Shown: in pieces, positions 1 to 7,369 of the stretch | How positions within the stretch are numbered: position 1 is the first letter of the stretch | Layout: each line of letters starts with the position of its first letter | From: Paenibacillus ottowii | GTDB lineage: Bacteria; Bacillota; Bacilli; Paenibacillales; Paenibacillaceae | NCBI RefSeq assembly: GCF_006874425.1 | Contig: NZ_VIJZ01000018.1 | Location: 1-62,584, forward strand | DNA length: 62,584 nt | Direction: 5' to 3' | The notes under the pieces: generated by a model | Database searches by the model: none | Told to the model about the DNA's origin: nothing | What the model saw: the letters and a program-made list of their open reading frames with translations, nothing else | Position numbers and translations under genes: made by a program

Positions 1-196
1 GCAGGAAAAGGATGTATCGGGTATTAGCTACCGTTTCCGGTAGTTATCCCTGTCTTGTGGGCAGGTTGCCTACGTGTTACTCACCCGTCCGCCGCTAGGT
101 TACTTAGAAGCAAGCTTCTAAGTAACCTCGCTCGACTTGCATGTATTAGGCACGCCGCCAGCGTTCGTCCTGAGCCAGGATCAAACTCTCCATTAA
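1..196 (-). rRNA. 16S rRNA, 5' end only (partial)
   Basis: Read on the minus strand, positions 190-171 give the universal 16S start AGAGTTTGATCCTGGCTCA, followed by the conserved GACGAACGCTGGCGGCGTG and a Paenibacillus-type V1 loop. Aligning the conserved block with E. coli numbering puts nucleotide 1 near 196. The gene runs off the left edge, so this is the head of a second rRNA operon downstream of the ribosomal protein cluster. Confidence 0.97.
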
Positions 197-305
197 AGAC
201 CAACCGAAGCTGGTTTATCGAAAGAGCGATTAGCTCATTTTGAAACTGACGAGATAAAATATCTCATGTTTGATTTTGCGAACAAAATCAGTTTACTCAC
301 TCGTT

Positions 306-323
306 GTTCAGTTTTCAAAGATC
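306..323 (-). promoter_or_regulatory. rrn leader boxA-like antitermination element
   Basis: The minus strand reads GATCTTTGAAAACTGAAC in the leader between the rrn promoters and 16S. This matches the boxA-like block usual in Firmicute rrn leaders and spacers, which recruits Nus factors for antitermination. Function is inferred from the motif and position. Confidence 0.6.
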
Positions 324-379
324 AAACTTTCATTGTATCTTACTTTGCTCCATCACCGCATCTCAGCGGCGACTTTTAT

Positions 380-408
380 AATATATCATTTCTTTTTGAG
401 TTTTGCAA
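380..408 (-). promoter_or_regulatory. rrn promoter P2 (SigA type)
   Basis: On the minus strand, TTGCAA (408-403) and TATATT (385-380) are separated by 17 bp. It is the nearer of two tandem promoters before the 16S gene, giving a leader of about 175 nt. Confidence 0.75.
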
Positions 409-461
409 GAGTTTTTTTAATTCTTTTTTTCGAGCAAATCCTTCAAAAAGGAACGAAAATT

Positions 462-490
462 AATTTACCATGGATAATGAATAGTGTCAA
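462..490 (-). promoter_or_regulatory. rrn promoter P1 (SigA type)
   Basis: On the minus strand, a consensus -35 TTGACA (490-485) lies 17 bp from TAAATT (467-462). With P2, 82 bp downstream, it forms the tandem promoter arrangement typical of Bacillales rRNA operons. Confidence 0.78.
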
Positions 491-500
491 TACTTTTTTC

Positions 501-532
501 GATATCAGAAAGTATATTAACTTTCTGATATC
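501..532. repeat. 13-bp perfect inverted repeat upstream of rrn P1
   Basis: GATATCAGAAAGT (501-513) is repeated in inverse at 520-532 around a 6-nt AT loop. It lies between the 76-aa gene at 562-792 and rrn P1. Neither side has the continuous T-tract of a good terminator. It could be a weak terminator for the small gene, a protein-binding site near the rrn promoters, or both. Confidence 0.6.
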
Positions 533-561
533 TTGTTTGATATAGTTCTTCTTTCATTTTT

Positions 562-792
562 TCATTGTTTGGTCTGGGGGACTCGGCCTCTGCGTGCATA
601 TTTGGATAGTTCCTTGGCGGGTGCAAAACGGGCATACATGCGGAAGACTGTTTTATATCGAAGTGCTATTGCATAACGGATATCCTGATCCAATCGAGTA
701 TCACTCATATCAAGCAGCATTTCATCTAGTTCCTTACGAAGAACGTAGTCAAGTTCCTTGCATTCCTTTTCGTTAAACAGCATACCCAACAT
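562..792 (-). CDS. small conserved-looking protein of unknown function, 76 aa
   Basis: I do not recognise this protein. It is soluble and charged, with an acidic first half (MLFNEKECKELDYVLRKEL) that looks helical and a basic tail rich in Arg and Lys (KYARRGRVPQTKQ). There is no signal peptide, membrane segment or metal motif. The ATG at 792 is preceded by GGGAG at 9-nt spacing, and an alternative ATG at 783 would remove three residues. It stands alone between a SpoIIM-like gene and the rrn promoters. The good SD and balanced codon use support a real gene, but no function can be assigned. Confidence 0.72.
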   Translation of the reverse strand: MLGMLFNEKECKELDYVLRKELDEMLLDMSDTRLDQDIRYAIALRYKTVFRMYARFAPAKELSKYARRGRVPQTKQ

Positions 793-986
793 ATGACCAT
801 ACTCCCTTATCAGCAGATTATATAGTGCTTATATTTGCTCAATTAGTTGTTCCAAACTTTACCTATTTTTAAACTCAACTGCTAAGGTCTCAAACTTACT
901 CCGATGCATCTTTAAACTTTTTCTTACGCTCTCCCCTTTGTTATGTTCAATTTTCGGGAAATATATAAACAATTGGCCATTTTATT

Positions 987-1601
987 TTAATGCGACAGTA
1001 AACGATAAGTTATGCCGCTCTCAATCGCAGCTGCTATAAACAGAAAGATGACAGACCATATGGACACGGTTAACGTTTGTCTCAAAAAATCCTTCCACGA
1101 TGGACCATTACCTTTTCGTTTCATTCCTATACTTGCACCAATGGTAGAAATTATATTGGTTCCAAACTTTAATCCGAAGGTACAGGCGATAATCAAAATA
1201 GGCAATTCAATCACACCGTGTGGCAATAATCCTTTTACGACAATTTCATACATACTTCTTCCCATATCTGCCTGTAGGTGTACTACAAAGCCTAAAACCA
1301 TTCCGTTCACAATTAAAAATATAAAGGGCACGATTCCAAAAAGAGCTCCAGCGAATATAACTAACACGCATTTGATTGCATTATTGAAAAAGATAAACAC
1401 AAAAAAACTCCATTGTGGATGCTCAGAGTTCTGTAAACGTTGCGCCACTCCCCCGAGTCCCTCCACTTGTTGGGTCAACATGGACTGAATAGTACCCGTA
1501 CTTAACCATCCCACTACAATGCTTGCGCAGAAAAAAAGTGCAGAGATCAAAATTAACCGTCTAGTTGTTCGTAAAACATGAAAAAATGCTTTTATACCCA
1601 T
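987..1601 (-). CDS. SpoIIM-family (DUF95) integral membrane protein
   Basis: This 204-aa protein has about five hydrophobic segments (roughly residues 15-35, 70-88, 90-112, 125-145 and 175-197) and the family signature GLLPHGVIELP before a hydrophobic stretch. Family members include SpoIIM of the engulfment DMP complex and many uncharacterised Firmicute membrane proteins. The start at 1601 follows GGAGG by 9 nt. It is divergent from pdaB. In B. subtilis, as I recall, the gene between gerD and pdaB is kbaA, another multi-spanning sporulation protein. This one is in a different position and orientation and looks like SpoIIM rather than KbaA. A sporulation role is inferred from family and neighbours only. 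Confidence 0.82.
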   Translation of the reverse strand: MGIKAFFHVLRTTRRLILISALFFCASIVVGWLSTGTIQSMLTQQVEGLGGVAQRLQNSEHPQWSFFVFIFFNNAIKCVLVIFAGALFGIVPFIFLIVNGMVLGFVVHLQADMGRSMYEIVVKGLLPHGVIELPILIIACTFGLKFGTNIISTIGASIGMKRKGNGPSWKDFLRQTLTVSIWSVIFLFIAAAIESGITYRLLSH

Positions 1602-1628
1602 TTGTTGATTCCTCCGATTAGTCCAATG

Positions 1629-1652
1629 GAATAATTGACAACCCCTAGCATA
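1629..1652 (+). promoter_or_regulatory. possible sporulation-sigma promoter of pdaB
   Basis: GAATA (1629-1633) and CATA (1649-1652) resemble SigG/SigE -35 and -10 cores, about 45 bp before the chosen pdaB start. The 15-bp spacing is shorter than ideal. B. subtilis pdaB is controlled by sporulation sigma factors, so the site is plausible but weak. Confidence 0.3.
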
Positions 1653-1696
1653 GCTTTAAGTAAACAAGCACTTCTAGGATGAAAGGGGCATTAACT

Positions 1697-2476
1697 ATGA
1701 GTTCTTTTTTCTACGTATTGAACGGCAAAAAAATCAAACGATTCCTGATCGTAATGGCAGCAGCCGTCTTTACTGCTGGAGTCATTTATGTAGAAACCGA
1801 TAATGTTACAGTGTTTTCCGAGGAAGCACCAACTGCCATCTATAGTGTACCTACCGATAAAAAACTGATCGCTCTCACCTTCGACATTAGCTGGGGTGAT
1901 AAGCGTACTGCCCCCATTTTAAAAGTTCTCGAAGATAAAAAAGTGACCAAGTCGACTTTTTTTCTTTCTGCACCTTGGAGTAAAACACATCCAGAACTCG
2001 TAAAACAAATTAAAGAAAGCGGATTTGAGATTGGCAGCCATGGTCATAAACACGAAAATTATAGCAGCTTAAGCGATGAAGAGATTCGTAAGCAAATTTC
2101 AACAGCTCATACCACATTAACCGAGCTGACTGGACAATCCCCGAAGTTAATCCGTATGCCTAATGGTGACTTTGATAAAAGGGTTCTTCAAGTTGCCAGC
2201 ACTTTGGGCTACAAAACCATTCAATGGGATACTGACTCCTTAGACTGGAAAAACCCTGGTACGCAAGTCATCATCGACCGTGTTGTAAATAAAGCCCATC
2301 CTGGAGATATCGTCCTCCTTCATGCCAGTGATTCTTGTAAACAAACCCATGAAGCGTTGCCCGTCATTATCGACAAGTTGCGAGCACAAGGTTATGAATT
2401 CGTAACTGTATCTGAATTGCTGCAACAGGGCACAGTAAAAGGTAAAGAGGTTCGCGATCAAGCTTTGGGTCTTTAA
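1697..2476 (+). CDS. pdaB: polysaccharide deacetylase family sporulation protein PdaB
   Basis: This NodB-domain carbohydrate esterase is needed in Bacillus for spore cortex maintenance. An N-terminal signal anchor (about residues 13-32) is followed by the deacetylase fold: LTFDISWGD (motif 1, in which the second Asp of the usual TFDDG is absent, as in the PdaB subgroup), GSHGHKHEN with the H-x3-H-type metal site, RMPNGDFD, DTDSLDW, and LLHAS near the end. An upstream in-frame ATG at 1679 has no SD. The ATG at 1697 has AAAGGGGC about 8 nt before it, so it was chosen, giving 259 aa. It precedes gerD on the same strand. Confidence 0.92.
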   Translation: MSSFFYVLNGKKIKRFLIVMAAAVFTAGVIYVETDNVTVFSEEAPTAIYSVPTDKKLIALTFDISWGDKRTAPILKVLEDKKVTKSTFFLSAPWSKTHPELVKQIKESGFEIGSHGHKHENYSSLSDEEIRKQISTAHTTLTELTGQSPKLIRMPNGDFDKRVLQVASTLGYKTIQWDTDSLDWKNPGTQVIIDRVVNKAHPGDIVLLHASDSCKQTHEALPVIIDKLRAQGYEFVTVSELLQQGTVKGKEVRDQALGL

Positions 2477-2521
2477 GGAGTTATTTTACATCGTTCTCAG
2501 TTAAAAACCAAAAACAACTCG

Positions 2522-2551
2522 ACATATTTCTCCCCAATCATCCGCATACTA
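2522..2551 (+). promoter_or_regulatory. SigG-type promoter of gerD
   Basis: CATACTA (2545-2551), an exact SigG -10 core, lies 18 bp after ACATA (2522-2526), which matches four of the five -35 positions GHATR. It ends 31 bp before gerD. gerD is forespore (SigG) expressed in B. subtilis, so motif, spacing and gene function agree. Confidence 0.62.
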
Positions 2552-2582
2552 TCCGCATTCATGATAAAGGAGGAATACGGCC

Positions 2583-3305
2583 ATGAATTGGACTCGTTTG
2601 CGATTTGTTAGCATGGTATGCGTACTGGGCGTTGCACTGAGCGGCTGTGGCTCGGATCAGGGTTCTGCACCTCCCCAGAACAGTTATAAAGAGATGAAAA
2701 CGATGGTTGTCGATATCCTAAAGAGCGATGATGGAAAAAAGGCGGTAGAAGAAGCTTTAACTGGAGAAAAAGGGGAGAAATCCGGTCAAAGTGGTGAACA
2801 AGGTGGATCTGGGGGCAGCGTGGCAATGAAAATGCTGATGACCACGCAATCAGCAGAACAGATGAAAACCGCAGTAAAAGATACTTTGGTCTCACCTGAA
2901 TATAAAAAAGAAATCGAAAAAATTATGACTGATCCGCGTTTTGCCGGAGAATTTGCCAAAGCTATCAACAGTCAAAGCAAACAACTTCATATGCAGCTTA
3001 TAAAAGACCCTTCTTACCAAAAATCAATTGAAGCGATGCTAAAATCCCCAGAGTTAACCAAGATGTTTATGGACTTAACTAAAACTCCAGAATATCGCAA
3101 ACAATCTATGACAGTCATGCATGATGCTATGCAGAATCCAATTTTTCGGCTTGAAGTTATGAATTTACTCAAAACTGTTGTACAAGAGGAACTTCAACCT
3201 AAGGTTGAGAAAAAAGGCGGAGAGCAAGGTGGCTCTGGGGACAAAAAGCAAGATGGGGGTGGAGGAGAAGGCGGCGGAGAAGGCGGACAAGGAGGAGGTC
3301 AGTAA
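2583..3305 (+). CDS. gerD: spore germination lipoprotein GerD
   Basis: GerD is a lipoprotein of the spore inner membrane that clusters germinant receptors into the germinosome. Residues 6-22 are a lipoprotein signal peptide ending in lipobox LSGC (Cys22). The helical core (about 35-215) contains repeated segments such as QLIKDPSYQKSIEAMLKSPE and DLTKTPEYRKQ, typical of GerD. The protein (240 aa) is longer than B. subtilis GerD (about 185 aa, from memory) because of a Gly/Glu/Ser-rich insertion near residues 60-80 and a C-terminal tail of about 30 residues that is almost wholly Gly, Gln, Glu and Lys. The SD (GGAGG) sits about 8 nt before the ATG. Confidence 0.92.
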   Translation: MNWTRLRFVSMVCVLGVALSGCGSDQGSAPPQNSYKEMKTMVVDILKSDDGKKAVEEALTGEKGEKSGQSGEQGGSGGSVAMKMLMTTQSAEQMKTAVKDTLVSPEYKKEIEKIMTDPRFAGEFAKAINSQSKQLHMQLIKDPSYQKSIEAMLKSPELTKMFMDLTKTPEYRKQSMTVMHDAMQNPIFRLEVMNLLKTVVQEELQPKVEKKGGEQGGSGDKKQDGGGGEGGGEGGQGGGQ

Positions 3306-3337
3306 AAAAAAGGCTGGTTCAAAACCAGCCTTTTTTA
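3304..3337. terminator. bidirectional terminator between gerD and mrp
   Basis: GGCTGGTT (3312-3319) and AACCAGCC (3323-3330) form a short stem with a 3-nt loop. It is flanked by A8 on the left and T6 on the right, so it works as an intrinsic terminator for both convergent genes. Confidence 0.9.
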
Positions 3338-4444
3338 TTATTTAGATTCCATGTGTAACCTCGTAATTTGAGCAGCTATATCATTATAAATAGCCCCTGT
3401 CTCCGACTCCGGTTTATAAACGGATGGGGAAAAATCAGCTTCTGACGGATGATTATCTGGAATACCCAGCGGAATTTGTGCCAGCAGTTTCGTATGGAGT
3501 GTATCTGCCAACATAGCCCCGCCTCCCCGTCCAAAAACGTAGTCTTTTTCTCCGGTGGAGGACACATAATAGGACATATTCTCCACAACGCCTATGACCT
3601 TATGATCCGTTTGAAGAGCCATTGCCCCCGCACGTGCAGCCACAAAGGCGGCCGTCGCATGTGGAGTAGTGACAATGATTTCTTCGCTCTGAGGGATCAT
3701 TTGATGTACATCAAGTGCCACATCACCTGTACCTGGTGGTAAATCGAGGATCATATAATCCAGCTTGCCCCATTCGACATCACTAAAAAATTGTCTGAGC
3801 ATTCTCCCCAGCATGGGACCTCTCCAAATGACTGGATTGTTTTCTCTAACAAAGAAGCCCATAGACATAATTTTAATGCCAAATCGCTCCACTGGCTGAA
3901 TGATACCATCTTCGACAGAAGGTACATCCTCTACCCCGATCATATCCGGCACACTGAATCCATAGATATCAGCATCAATTAAACCCACACGCTTACCCTG
4001 TCTAGCTAGAGCTGCTGCTAAATTCACAGCTACTGTCGATTTTCCGACACCACCTTTTCCACTTGCAATGGCAATAAATCGTACGCCAGATGCTGGGTTA
4101 AGCAGCTCATGTTCTTCCATACCCACAGCATGGCCTTTGGTCAATACCGGATCAGCTACCTCCCCGGTATCCTGTTCATTTTGAATAGTTGATTTTTCAG
4201 ACTCAGATGCCTCACGAATACGAATATGGACGTTACTTAATCCCGCTTCTTCTAACGTTTGCCGGATTTCCCGATCCAGTTCTGACCGCGTCTTTTCCTG
4301 ACTATCCAGGGTAATAGCAGTCAATGAGATCCGATCCTCTTTAACAACGACATCCCGAATAAAATGGAGATCAATCAAACGACGCCCCGTTTGGGGCTCC
4401 CGTACTTGCTGAAGTAGCTCTATAACCTGCTCTCTTGATTGCAT
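3338..4444 (-). CDS. salA: Mrp/NBP35-type P-loop ATPase (SalA-like)
   Basis: This 368-aa protein has an N-terminal MIP18/DUF59 domain (about 1-80), a linker, and a deviant Walker A P-loop GKGGVGKST at 129-137, followed by LIDADIYG and LDLPPGTGD. Mrp proteins are ATP-dependent Fe-S carriers. The Bacillus orthologue at this locus, SalA, acts as a regulator of exoprotease genes. The usual CxxC after ENMSY is replaced by YVSSTGEKDY, and the whole protein contains no cysteine. A classical bridging-cluster role is therefore unlikely. The start at 4444 has GAGGTG 10 nt upstream. It follows cwlD by 58 bp. Confidence 0.88.
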   Translation of the reverse strand: MQSREQVIELLQQVREPQTGRRLIDLHFIRDVVVKEDRISLTAITLDSQEKTRSELDREIRQTLEEAGLSNVHIRIREASESEKSTIQNEQDTGEVADPVLTKGHAVGMEEHELLNPASGVRFIAIASGKGGVGKSTVAVNLAAALARQGKRVGLIDADIYGFSVPDMIGVEDVPSVEDGIIQPVERFGIKIMSMGFFVRENNPVIWRGPMLGRMLRQFFSDVEWGKLDYMILDLPPGTGDVALDVHQMIPQSEEIIVTTPHATAAFVAARAGAMALQTDHKVIGVVENMSYYVSSTGEKDYVFGRGGGAMLADTLHTKLLAQIPLGIPDNHPSEADFSPSVYKPESETGAIYNDIAAQITRLHMESK

Positions 4445-4502
4445 GAATAATCAGCACCTCTGCTTTATGATTTATGTAGTGGTAAACACTTACAGTATAC
4501 CA

Positions 4503-5279
4503 CTATCTGGCTTCAGGTGCTGAGGAGGTCCCCTTTTCTCCTGCACTGTAACGCAAAATCCCTTTATATATAGACGCAGCCACTTGTCTTTGATAGTTCT
4601 CGTCACTGAGTCTTCTAGCTTCTTCTGGATGGGACAAAAATCCGACTTCTACAAGAGCTGCCGGCATTTTGAGTGCCTTTAATAAATAGACTGTGTTCAC
4701 GGTCTTAGCCACTCTGTCCGTATTTTCCAAATTACGTTTGATTTCTTCCTGGATTAAGGACGCCAAATTCTCGTTATCTGCATGATTAGGTACGAAAAAG
4801 GTCTGAGCTCCACTCCAACGGCTGGACGGGATACTGTTCATATGAATACTTAAAAAGAGGTCCGCTTTCTGCTCCTCAATCATACGTACTCGTTGCTTTA
4901 AATCCTCTGTTTTTCTTCTGGAATAGCCTTTTGTTTCTTGCTGTGCCAGATCGCGGTCATCCTCACGTGTCATGACAACAACAGCTCCTGCTTGCTGCAA
5001 ATAATCACGCAAATAAAAAGCAATCGCCAGATTAATATCCTTCTCAATGACACCCTCTTTGCTGACCGCTCCTCCATCAGGCCCTCCGTGCCCGGCATCA
5101 ATAGCAATTACCTTACCAGCAAGCGGTAGACTCCAGTGAATCCAGGCTCTCGAAGCAGGTATCTCATACAATGTCAACATGATAAATAGAACAGCGAGAC
5201 AACAGCCTAAAAGCATTTTTTGCAGCGTCCGATATCGAATCCACAGTGTAACCTCTTTTTTACGGTTGTTTTTTTGCAT
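4503..5279 (-). CDS. cwlD: N-acetylmuramoyl-L-alanine amidase CwlD
   Basis: CwlD, with PdaA, makes the muramic-delta-lactam of spore cortex that germination lytic enzymes recognise. The protein has 258 aa. A membrane anchor spans about residues 21-39. The Amidase_3 domain has zinc ligands visible in IDAGHGGPDGG (His), GVIEKDINL (Glu) and LFLSIHMNS (His), with catalytic Glu in ALVEVGFLSHPEEA. The ATG at 5279 has GGAGGC 8 nt upstream. That SD lies inside a hairpin that follows sat. The order cwlD-mrp-gerD-pdaB matches B. subtilis except for orientation and kbaA. Confidence 0.94.
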   Translation of the reverse strand: MQKNNRKKEVTLWIRYRTLQKMLLGCCLAVLFIMLTLYEIPASRAWIHWSLPLAGKVIAIDAGHGGPDGGAVSKEGVIEKDINLAIAFYLRDYLQQAGAVVVMTREDDRDLAQQETKGYSRRKTEDLKQRVRMIEEQKADLFLSIHMNSIPSSRWSGAQTFFVPNHADNENLASLIQEEIKRNLENTDRVAKTVNTVYLLKALKMPAALVEVGFLSHPEEARRLSDENYQRQVAASIYKGILRYSAGEKGTSSAPEAR

Positions 5280-5285
5280 AACAAA

Positions 5286-5333
5286 ACGCCTCCGTCCTAT
5301 ACAGATACTAATAATCTATATGGGACGAGGCGT
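5286..5333 (-). promoter_or_regulatory. hairpin between sat and cwlD that includes the cwlD SD
   Basis: On the minus strand, ACGCCTCGTCCC at 5333 pairs with GGACGGAGGCGT, ending at 5286, with one bulge and an AT-rich loop. The 3' arm contains the cwlD SD GGAGGC and is followed by TTTTGTT. It may be a leaky terminator for cysH-sat, an SD-masking hairpin for cwlD, or both. Confidence 0.55.
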
Positions 5334-5347
5334 GTAGTTAGTACAAC

Positions 5348-6517
5348 TCAGGCATGAACATATTCTTTCATACCTTCAATCAACACTTGAGCGACTTCTG
5401 GTCGTGTAAATTCAGGTGGCGGACAAACCCCGGAGCGCAACAATTCCCTTACCTTGGTACCAGAGAGCGTCAAATGATGCTCCTTGGGATGTGGGCATGT
5501 TTTGCTTGAGGCCATATTTCCACACCGGGTGCAATAAAAGCTGTGTTCAAAAAACAACGGGGTAATCCCCAGCTCTTCAGGTGTAAAGTGCTTGAAAATT
5601 TCCTGTGCTTCGTAGGTACCATAATAGTCCCCTACACCGGCATGATCTCTTCCGACGATAAAATGAGTGCAGCCAAAGTTCTTTCGCACAATAGCATGGA
5701 AAATAGCCTCTCTAGGACCAGCGTAGCGCATAGCAGCAGGAAAGACTCCCAGAAAAGCTCGATCAGCCGGATAATAGTTGTCCAGCAACGTCAGATAGCT
5801 CTTCATACGCACATCTGCTGGAACGTCATCTGACTTGGTCTCTCCAACGAGTGGATTAAGAAATAACGCATCCACAATTTCCATGGCGCTTTTTTGGATG
5901 TATTCATGTGCCCGGTGTACCGGATTTCGCGTTTGAAAACCGACCACTGTCTTCCAGCCCTTTTCAGCAAAAAGTCTACGTGTCTGCGCTGGTGTGTAAT
6001 AAAATTCGCCAAATCGGGTAGGTTCAGGTCGATTCAGCACTTGTACAGTTCCGCCTACATAGGTAGCAGGTCGATCTAACAGTTTGTTTACACCAGGATG
6101 AGCGGGGTCATCCGTCTTGAATACATATCTTGCTTCCTCAGCCTGATCCACCTGATACATACTCTCAATATCAAGTACAGCGTAGATTATGCCATCTGTC
6201 TCCCCCACCAAAGCAACCTGCTGGCCTAGTTTCAGTTCACTGGCTATGCTTTCTGCTACTGCAAGGGTAATGGGTATACTCCAGACTGTACCATCAGCGA
6301 GCCGCATATCCGTTACCACTGAACGATAATCTGCCTCATTCATAAATCCTGTTAATGGAGAAAAGGCCCCCACTCCAATCAAATCGAGATCGGAAATTGT
6401 CCATGAGTTTACAGGGATAGGAAGCAAGCCACTTGCAACCTGCAACAGCGCTTCTTGCTCGGGACCTGTAATATTTCTATTAACGAGCGTTCCGCCATGC
6501 GGAAGAATTGCAGTCAT
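5348..6517 (-). CDS. sat: sulfate adenylyltransferase (ATP sulfurylase)
   Basis: Sat converts sulfate and ATP to adenosine 5'-phosphosulfate (APS) and pyrophosphate, the first step of sulfate assimilation. It is the homomeric PUA-like/ATP-sulfurylase type, 389 aa, with the nucleotide-binding signature QTRNPVHRAH (195-204), GRDHAGVG (289-296), and a C-terminal Cys cluster (C329, C332, C341) as in zinc-containing bacterial and archaeal enzymes. The start at 6517 has GGAAG 6-7 nt upstream. It is 53 bp downstream of cysH and clearly co-transcribed. No cysC (APS kinase) is present in the pair, which fits direct use of APS by CysH. Confidence 0.95.
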   Translation of the reverse strand: MTAILPHGGTLVNRNITGPEQEALLQVASGLLPIPVNSWTISDLDLIGVGAFSPLTGFMNEADYRSVVTDMRLADGTVWSIPITLAVAESIASELKLGQQVALVGETDGIIYAVLDIESMYQVDQAEEARYVFKTDDPAHPGVNKLLDRPATYVGGTVQVLNRPEPTRFGEFYYTPAQTRRLFAEKGWKTVVGFQTRNPVHRAHEYIQKSAMEIVDALFLNPLVGETKSDDVPADVRMKSYLTLLDNYYPADRAFLGVFPAAMRYAGPREAIFHAIVRKNFGCTHFIVGRDHAGVGDYYGTYEAQEIFKHFTPEELGITPLFFEHSFYCTRCGNMASSKTCPHPKEHHLTLSGTKVRELLRSGVCPPPEFTRPEVAQVLIEGMKEYVHA

Positions 6518-6570
6518 AATGCACTTCCTTTCTATTCATAAATAAGTCTCAGAGCTACCTGCACACCATT

Positions 6571-7263
6571 TTATTTGTGAAGCCCACACTCTGTTTTCTC
6601 ATTGCCTGACCAGCGGCCCGCACGTGGATCTTCCCCTGGCAGGACTTCGCGTGTGCATTGCTCACAACCAATACTAGGATAATTACGGTCATGCAATGGA
6701 TTATACAGTACTTCATGAGTGTGAATATAGCTCCATACGTCCTCAGAGGTCCAGCTCGCCAAGGGGTTAAATTTAACGAGGCCAAACTTTTCATCATACT
6801 CTACCTTTTTTGCATTTGCACGGGTAGGTGCCTGATCGCGGCGAATACCGGTAATCCATGCATCGTATTGAGACAGAATGCGTGTCAGCGGCTCAACTTT
6901 ACGTATACCACAGCATGCATTAGGATCTGTTTTCCATAGCTCCTCTCCATGCTCCGCAGCTTGCTCTTCAGGAGTGATTAAGGGAGAGACTCTAATAAAA
7001 TCCAGATTGTATTTCGCTTTCATCTGATCTCGCGTGTCGTAGGTTTCTTGAAAATGAAAATCGGTGTCCAAATAAAATATGTCGGTAGCAGGACTAATTT
7101 TTTGAAGCATATCTACTAGCACTACATCTTCTGCTCCGAAGCTACAAGCAAAAGTAAGGTTCGGAAATGTATGAACTGCATACTGGATAATTTCTTCAGG
7201 CGTAGCCTCTTCGAGTTCACTTGCCTTGACTCTAATCAACGCTTCTTTCTCCAATAAATTCAT
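6571..7263 (-). CDS. cysH: phosphoadenylyl/adenylyl-sulfate reductase, Fe-S type
   Basis: CysH reduces APS (or PAPS) to sulfite with thioredoxin. The protein has 230 aa when started at the ATG at 7263, which has GGAGG 10 nt upstream; an in-frame upstream start at 7305 lacks an SD. The PP-loop domain contains CSFGAEDVVL (40-49). Cysteines C117-C118 and C200-x2-C203 are the four [4Fe-4S] ligands of assimilatory APS reductases. The C-terminal ECGLH motif carries the catalytic Cys226. The four-Cys set and the absence of cysC nearby favour APS as substrate. First gene of a two-gene unit with sat, under its own promoter. Confidence 0.94.
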   Translation of the reverse strand: MNLLEKEALIRVKASELEEATPEEIIQYAVHTFPNLTFACSFGAEDVVLVDMLQKISPATDIFYLDTDFHFQETYDTRDQMKAKYNLDFIRVSPLITPEEQAAEHGEELWKTDPNACCGIRKVEPLTRILSQYDAWITGIRRDQAPTRANAKKVEYDEKFGLVKFNPLASWTSEDVWSYIHTHEVLYNPLHDRNYPSIGCEQCTREVLPGEDPRAGRWSGNEKTECGLHK

Positions 7264-7341
7264 TATCAATGCGCCTCCATATGAAGATTCATAAATAAGT
7301 GCCACTTCAACAATGCCGACTAAACTAATAAGATTAAGTAC

Positions 7342-7369
7342 AGTATAAAACTTTCATATTTATTGTCAA
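7342..7369 (-). promoter_or_regulatory. cysH-sat promoter (SigA type)
   Basis: On the minus strand, TTGACA (7369-7364) and TATACT (7347-7342) are separated by 16 bp, about 80 bp before cysH. The short leader has no room for an S-box riboswitch such as the one I recall ahead of B. subtilis cysH. Confidence 0.8.

Noticed and set aside
7264..7341. S-box (SAM) riboswitch before cysH
   Set aside because: B. subtilis cysH has one as I recall, but here the promoter leaves only about 75 nt of leader, with no S-box core or terminator.
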